NCBI GenBank assembly: GCA_002914845.1
Contig: JXTC01000006.1
Location: 766,880 to 830,879 of the forward strand
Direction: 5' to 3'
Length of the DNA stretch: 64,000 bases
From: Trema orientale
Taxonomy: Eukaryota > Streptophyta > Magnoliopsida > Rosales > Cannabaceae
Both the position numbers and the translations under genes were made by a program. This document shows, in pieces, positions 60,371 to 64,000 of the stretch; position 1 is the first letter of the stretch, and each line of letters starts with the position of its first letter. Below the pieces are notes generated by a model, which did no database searches, was not told where the DNA came from, and saw nothing but the letters and a program-made list of their open reading frames with translations.

Positions 60371-60756
60371 TGTGGGCTATTCTTTTTCTTGGTCGATAGA
60401 TATTGAAAGGAAAGCGCGTCTGCCGCGTTTTGAAACGCAAAATCAACGGTGGAAATCAGTGCTGTGAGGAACTGGCTGGGCTACTTACCTCACTCACCTT
60501 AATTTTTGTTTAGCTCCTCCTTAATCTAATCTTAATCTACCTCTGCTACTCCTACTCACTCAATAATGTTGAATAAAATTTTTCTCTCTTTTTTTTTTCC
60601 CTTTTTCTTTTCTTTTTTTTTTCTTTTTTTCCTTTTTTGGGTTTTGGTGCCTTGAAAGTCGAAGGTTGAATCCGACGTGGACCTCTGTCTGAGTAGGAAG
60701 GACATAGCCATAGACAGATATAGATATAGATATAATAGATACTCATATTTCATTGG
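60371..60756. other. 386 bp between two family 3 copies
   Basis: Not present at 10349-10612. Contains C/T-rich and poly(T) tracts (60580-60640) but no gene. Direct repeats of the element on both sides suggest either two insertions or a duplication of the element. Confidence 0.4.
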
Positions 60757-61046
60757 GACTTATAGAAATGTGACCAAATTTTGGACCCAATTTCAGTAAA
60801 TGTTCTTTTGTCAAATGTTATAGCAAAATGTCCGGTATATATGCTTATATACCAAGTGTAAAATTTTATATATTAAGTATAAAAAATTATATACTTAGTA
60901 CATTTCAGTACAGTAATTAAAATTGGTAGATATGTGTATCTACCAAGTGTAAAAATATATATACCTGGACATTTAGCTATAAAATTTTAAAAGTGAACAT
61001 CTACTTAATCAAATTTAAAATCTTGGTCATCTACCTAAATTTCTCG
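60757..61046 (-). mobile_element. Family 3 element, full copy
   Basis: Reverse complement of 10349-10612 over its whole length, extending about 25 bp further ('ggtcatctacctaaatttctcg'), so it gives a better idea of the complete element. No ORF. Confidence 0.6.
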
Positions 61047-61458
61047 AAAAAAAATTACTTAATAAGAATTTTGCGTTGTAGTGGGCCAGCTGAATCCAAT
61101 GGGTTTTAAAGTTCAGAATCAGACTTGAGGTACAAGTCCCTAGGTTCATGCCTAGGGGCTAAGTAGACAATAAACACTTTTTTAAGTGTTTAATTAAACT
61201 TAACAACATTATTAGGATCTACCACTTTTAAGAGGAAGAAAGATCGTTCGACCCCAAAATGATGTCAGACCAAACAATCTAAACTCTCCAGACCAGATTT
61301 GAGATCCAATCTTCAATCATGGGAAAACCAAATCGTTCACTAGTTTTTTCACACTTTCTCACATGGGAAAATCCTCTATATCTTTTTCTCGTGCAAGAAA
61401 ATCCTCCATAACTATAATCGGCATCAATAGCAAGCTGGTGGTGTCCTCCATCCCTGCC

Positions 61459-61560
61459 ATCGAGCTCACTATTGAGGAGTGCAACATCCTCTCTGTTGCT
61501 TATAAGAACGTCATCGTCTCACTCAAACTCGCCTGGCGCATTGTCTCCTCCATCGAGCAG
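61459..61560 (+). pseudogene. 14-3-3 protein relic (34 codons)
   Basis: The frame reads [20 protein letters not shown] followed by [15 protein letters not shown]. 14-3-3 proteins have [19 protein letters not shown] and SWRIxSSIEQ at this place (helices 2-3), so about 26 of 34 residues keep the family pattern. The family Arg in EER is Cys here, and 'VSLKLA' replaces the GARRAS segment. Before and after, similarity is lost: the start is not the MVEAMKKVA context and MVMVVYN follows instead of KEE. C-rich third positions contrast with the AT-rich neighbourhood. A non-functional fragment, perhaps carried in by a transposon or an old gene copy. The surrounding 93-codon ORF (61363-61644) is not a gene. 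Confidence 0.75.
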
Positions 61561-61860
61561 ATGGTAATGGTTGTGTACAATCTCAAATCGGACCTTCTCA
61601 CATTTAGTCGAAGCTTCTTTATCGTTGCTTATGTACAAGATTAATTTTGCTACAAGTTTAAGCTACGGTAATGATTTTTCCTATTCAATTTTTGTATTAA
61701 TATGAAATGTATTGTATGGCTTTCAAATTGAAAAATAAACTGTTTCTATTTGCAATAATTAGCGGGGAACTGCTTTTCAGTTTGAATATATTGCGAATAA
61801 TCACTAGAAATTTCCATATGAAAATTTATCCTTGAACATTTTTCATAATTATACAACTTA

Positions 61861-61995
61861 ATTACACCTATTAAGGGTTTGAGCCCCCACATCACCCTTG
61901 GGAGTCCAACCGAATAGAGGTGACTCTGGGAAGTAACCCACCACCAGGATCTCATCCGCTCTTTTTATTATTAAAAAAAAATTACACCTATTAAG
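61861..61995 (+). mobile_element. 5'-truncated SINE/retroposon with perfect 15-bp target duplication
   Basis: attacacctattaag flanks a 105-bp insert (61876-61980) at 61861-61875 and 61981-61995. The insert begins with a B-box-like GGTTTGAGCCC and ends with an A-rich tail (tattattaaaaaaaa), as for a SINE that lost its 5' part. Confidence 0.75.
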
Positions 61996-62598
61996 TGATA
62001 AACTTCTAGTTATTGCATTGTATACTAGACCCTAGACTAGTAACTCTCTTACTGAGTCTTCAGCTCATTAGTTTTCTTGTATTGTAAGTAAGAAAAAGAA
62101 TAAAGCACAAAAGTGAGCAGTATAGATTGAGTTAACATGCAGTATACATATAAGACAGACCTTTTGTTAACGTTTTTGTAGAAACTACTCTAGCATGTTT
62201 TGAATATTCTGCTTATAAGTACCATATTTTTAGAAGTTTCAGATATTAATATTTGAAAATAACTTTAAAATCTTATTCTGTAGTATTTCTCATTGTAGTC
62301 TTAAAAAAAATTAAATTAGAAAATTGTATTTTTTATGATAACATTTCAGTAATAATTTCTTGCTAATAATTTGATTAAATTTGTAATTAGTATGGGGTTG
62401 TTATGGTATAAATCATAAGTAAATATTTCTACTATAAATGCATACCACACATATTTCATACATGAAATTTATAATAAAAGGGGTATTGGTGACATAAAAT
62501 GAAAAAGTGAGTATTAGTAGAATATAAGGAAAACAAACAGGCACTGCACATAAATTTCATCTTACAAAGGTTAAAAAGGATAGAGTATTTATAAGAAA

Positions 62599-63068
62599 TA
62601 GGGGTGCACAAATTACCTGGAAATCTCCACCCGCCCGACCCGATAAAACCTGCCCGATGCTTTACCCTACCCGATAAAATTAAAAATTTTTTAGTTGAAC
62701 CTGAACCGAACTGATTGACTTTCGGTTCAGCTATGGGTTACACATTATAGTTCAGGTTCAACCCGAATCTGGAGACCCGAAAATAAAAAATAGGCCTAAT
62801 ACACTTAATTAGGAGTTTTAAATTTAGCTATTACACTTAAATAGGCTAAAAATGGGCCTAATACTAACTAAATACAAATAATAGCCCTTAAAATATCATT
62901 GGCTTAATTATTATTTTCTCTGTTAAGCCCATGGGCCCAATTTCCCTTAAACTTGAACCCAAACCAGACAAACTTGACAAACCCGAAATTCATTCGGTTC
63001 GGTTTCAGTTTCCACTTCCCTCAAACATGAACCCAAAAATCCGAAAATTAGCCCAACGTGCACCCTTA
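62599..63068. mobile_element. 470-bp hAT-type MITE with perfect 8-bp TSD
   Basis: Ends TAGGGGTGCAC / GTGCACCCTTA with target duplication ATAAGAAA at 62591-62598 and 63069-63076. The interior has GC-richer 'cccgcccgacccgat' and 'ggttcaggtt' blocks, but no transposase. Inserted next to a family 4 repeat (63078-63210). Confidence 0.85.
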
Positions 63069-63077
63069 ATAAGAAAG

Positions 63078-63210
63078 GTCCTTTTTTAGATCAATTTTAA
63101 AAATAGCTATATTTTACACCTATATAATATATGGCCGTTTTATAATTTTATTTTGATAAATGATCGTTTTTTGGTTGATCTATTTTTGTAAAATAAATAA
63201 ATTTTATACA
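63078..63210 (-). repeat. Family 4 repeat copy 2
   Basis: Reverse complement relative of 18390-18540 ('cttttttagatcaattttaaaaatagc ... ggccgttttataattttattttgat'). Confidence 0.45.
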
Positions 63211-63344
63211 AATAAATCAATATATTTTGATATATTAAATGTGAGAAAGCCATTTTCTAAATAATTTTTAAGATTCGGCCATTTTAACAGTATTTGAAAA
63301 AGGGTCATTTTTCAAACAGGTCCAAAATTCGGCTATTGGGCTAA

Positions 63345-64000
63345 AATGTCCTGAAAGATAAGTGGGTTCCCAGTTCCCACCGGCCCATGGGCTTGGCAGA
63401 TGAGGAAGGTGAAAAGCAAGGAGTGTGTGGTGTGGCTGGTCTAAGACAGATATTACGAGGGCAATCTCGTAATTCGGCTCAATCAGTGTCATAATTGTAG
63501 TTTATCGCGAAAATCAAGTCGAATTACGTAAAGGGGGATGATCCACGACTCAAACACAGGTCGAAAAGAACATCGGGATTGGACAGGAAAGAAAATAAGG
63601 AATGTGAGATGGGGCCCACCACAGAATTTTCGCCGCAATACGTAATTGTGAAGTGAAACTCATAAAAGCAATCCGTACGGACATTTTGTTTTTCTGGCCC
63701 CTATAATCGTTTATATTTCCAAATTCATGCCCCCAAACATTTCTCTAAATACACATTAACCATTTATTAATTATTTCTTGGAGGTAACTTAAAATAATGT
63801 CCTCTCTCTAACAGGTATTCCTTGGGGTAAATATTTTGCAATAATTTCATTGAATTCTTATATCAATAGCTAGAAAACATGAGATATTATGAATTTATGC
63901 TTTTTATAGATTTTAAAATAGTGAATTTTTTCTTTACAAAGTCAAATGTGTATTGATGGTTATAAATACCAGTATAACCCCAATTAAAATAAAAGAAAAA
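63345..64000. other. Less AT-rich terminal region, possibly a promoter
   Basis: Contains TGGGCCCACC-like (63613 onward, 'ggggcccaccac') and GCCCATGGGC (about 63383-63392) motifs, similar to site-II/TGGGCY elements of plant promoters, and the hairpin attacgag-ggcaat-ctcgtaat at about 63454-63475. No coding region appears before the window end, so any associated gene lies beyond it. Confidence 0.3.

Overview
The window looks like nuclear DNA of a dicot plant. It is AT-rich, its genes have GT-AG introns, and long intergenic stretches are filled with LTR, SINE/LINE-like and MITE-type repeats. No CRISPR array, prokaryotic operon or organelle block is visible. Dicot is inferred from how closely the proteins resemble Arabidopsis families; I cannot name the species. 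A single N at 10679 marks a draft-assembly join.

Six protein-coding genes are supported by splice-site reconstruction: a short NAC-domain protein (minus, 11623-12597, 3 exons, 171 aa); a DUF538 protein (minus, 19770-22076, 3 exons, 173 aa); a WEB/DUF827 coiled-coil protein (plus, 25220-27341, 2 exons, 574 aa); an LRR receptor kinase that is the apparent counterpart of Arabidopsis At1g74360/NILR1 (plus, 43877-47580, 2 exons, 1100 aa); a three-finger U1/matrin-type zinc-finger protein (plus, 49951-50908, 2 exons, 235 aa); and a MazG-fold dCTP pyrophosphatase-like enzyme (plus, 54866-55395, 2 exons, 124 aa). A 34-codon relic of a 14-3-3 gene lies at 61459-61560. The genes are independent eukaryotic units with no shared pathway evident.

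Layout: 1-11.6 kb is repeat-rich (a Ty3/gypsy 3' remnant, two solo LTRs of one family, two retroposed copies of one ~0.6 kb element, and a duplicated 3' flank of the NAC gene). 11.6-12.6 kb is the NAC gene. 12.6-19.6 kb is nested repeats (a minus-strand LTR broken by a 0.9 kb TIR element, a fold-back MITE, a SINE inside a MITE). 19.7-27.3 kb is gene-bearing. 27.3-43.8 kb is a 16.5 kb gene desert with several MITEs. 43.8-55.4 kb holds three plus-strand genes. 55.4-64 kb is again repeat-rich (SINE/hAT nest, hAT MITE, truncated retroposon, 14-3-3 relic).

I found no convincing evidence for a new multi-gene biological system. The most informative observations are structural: an exact duplication abutting the N (probable assembly artefact), a NAC protein that ends at the NAC domain next to an ancient duplication of its flank, and several nested insertions whose target-site duplications can be read directly.
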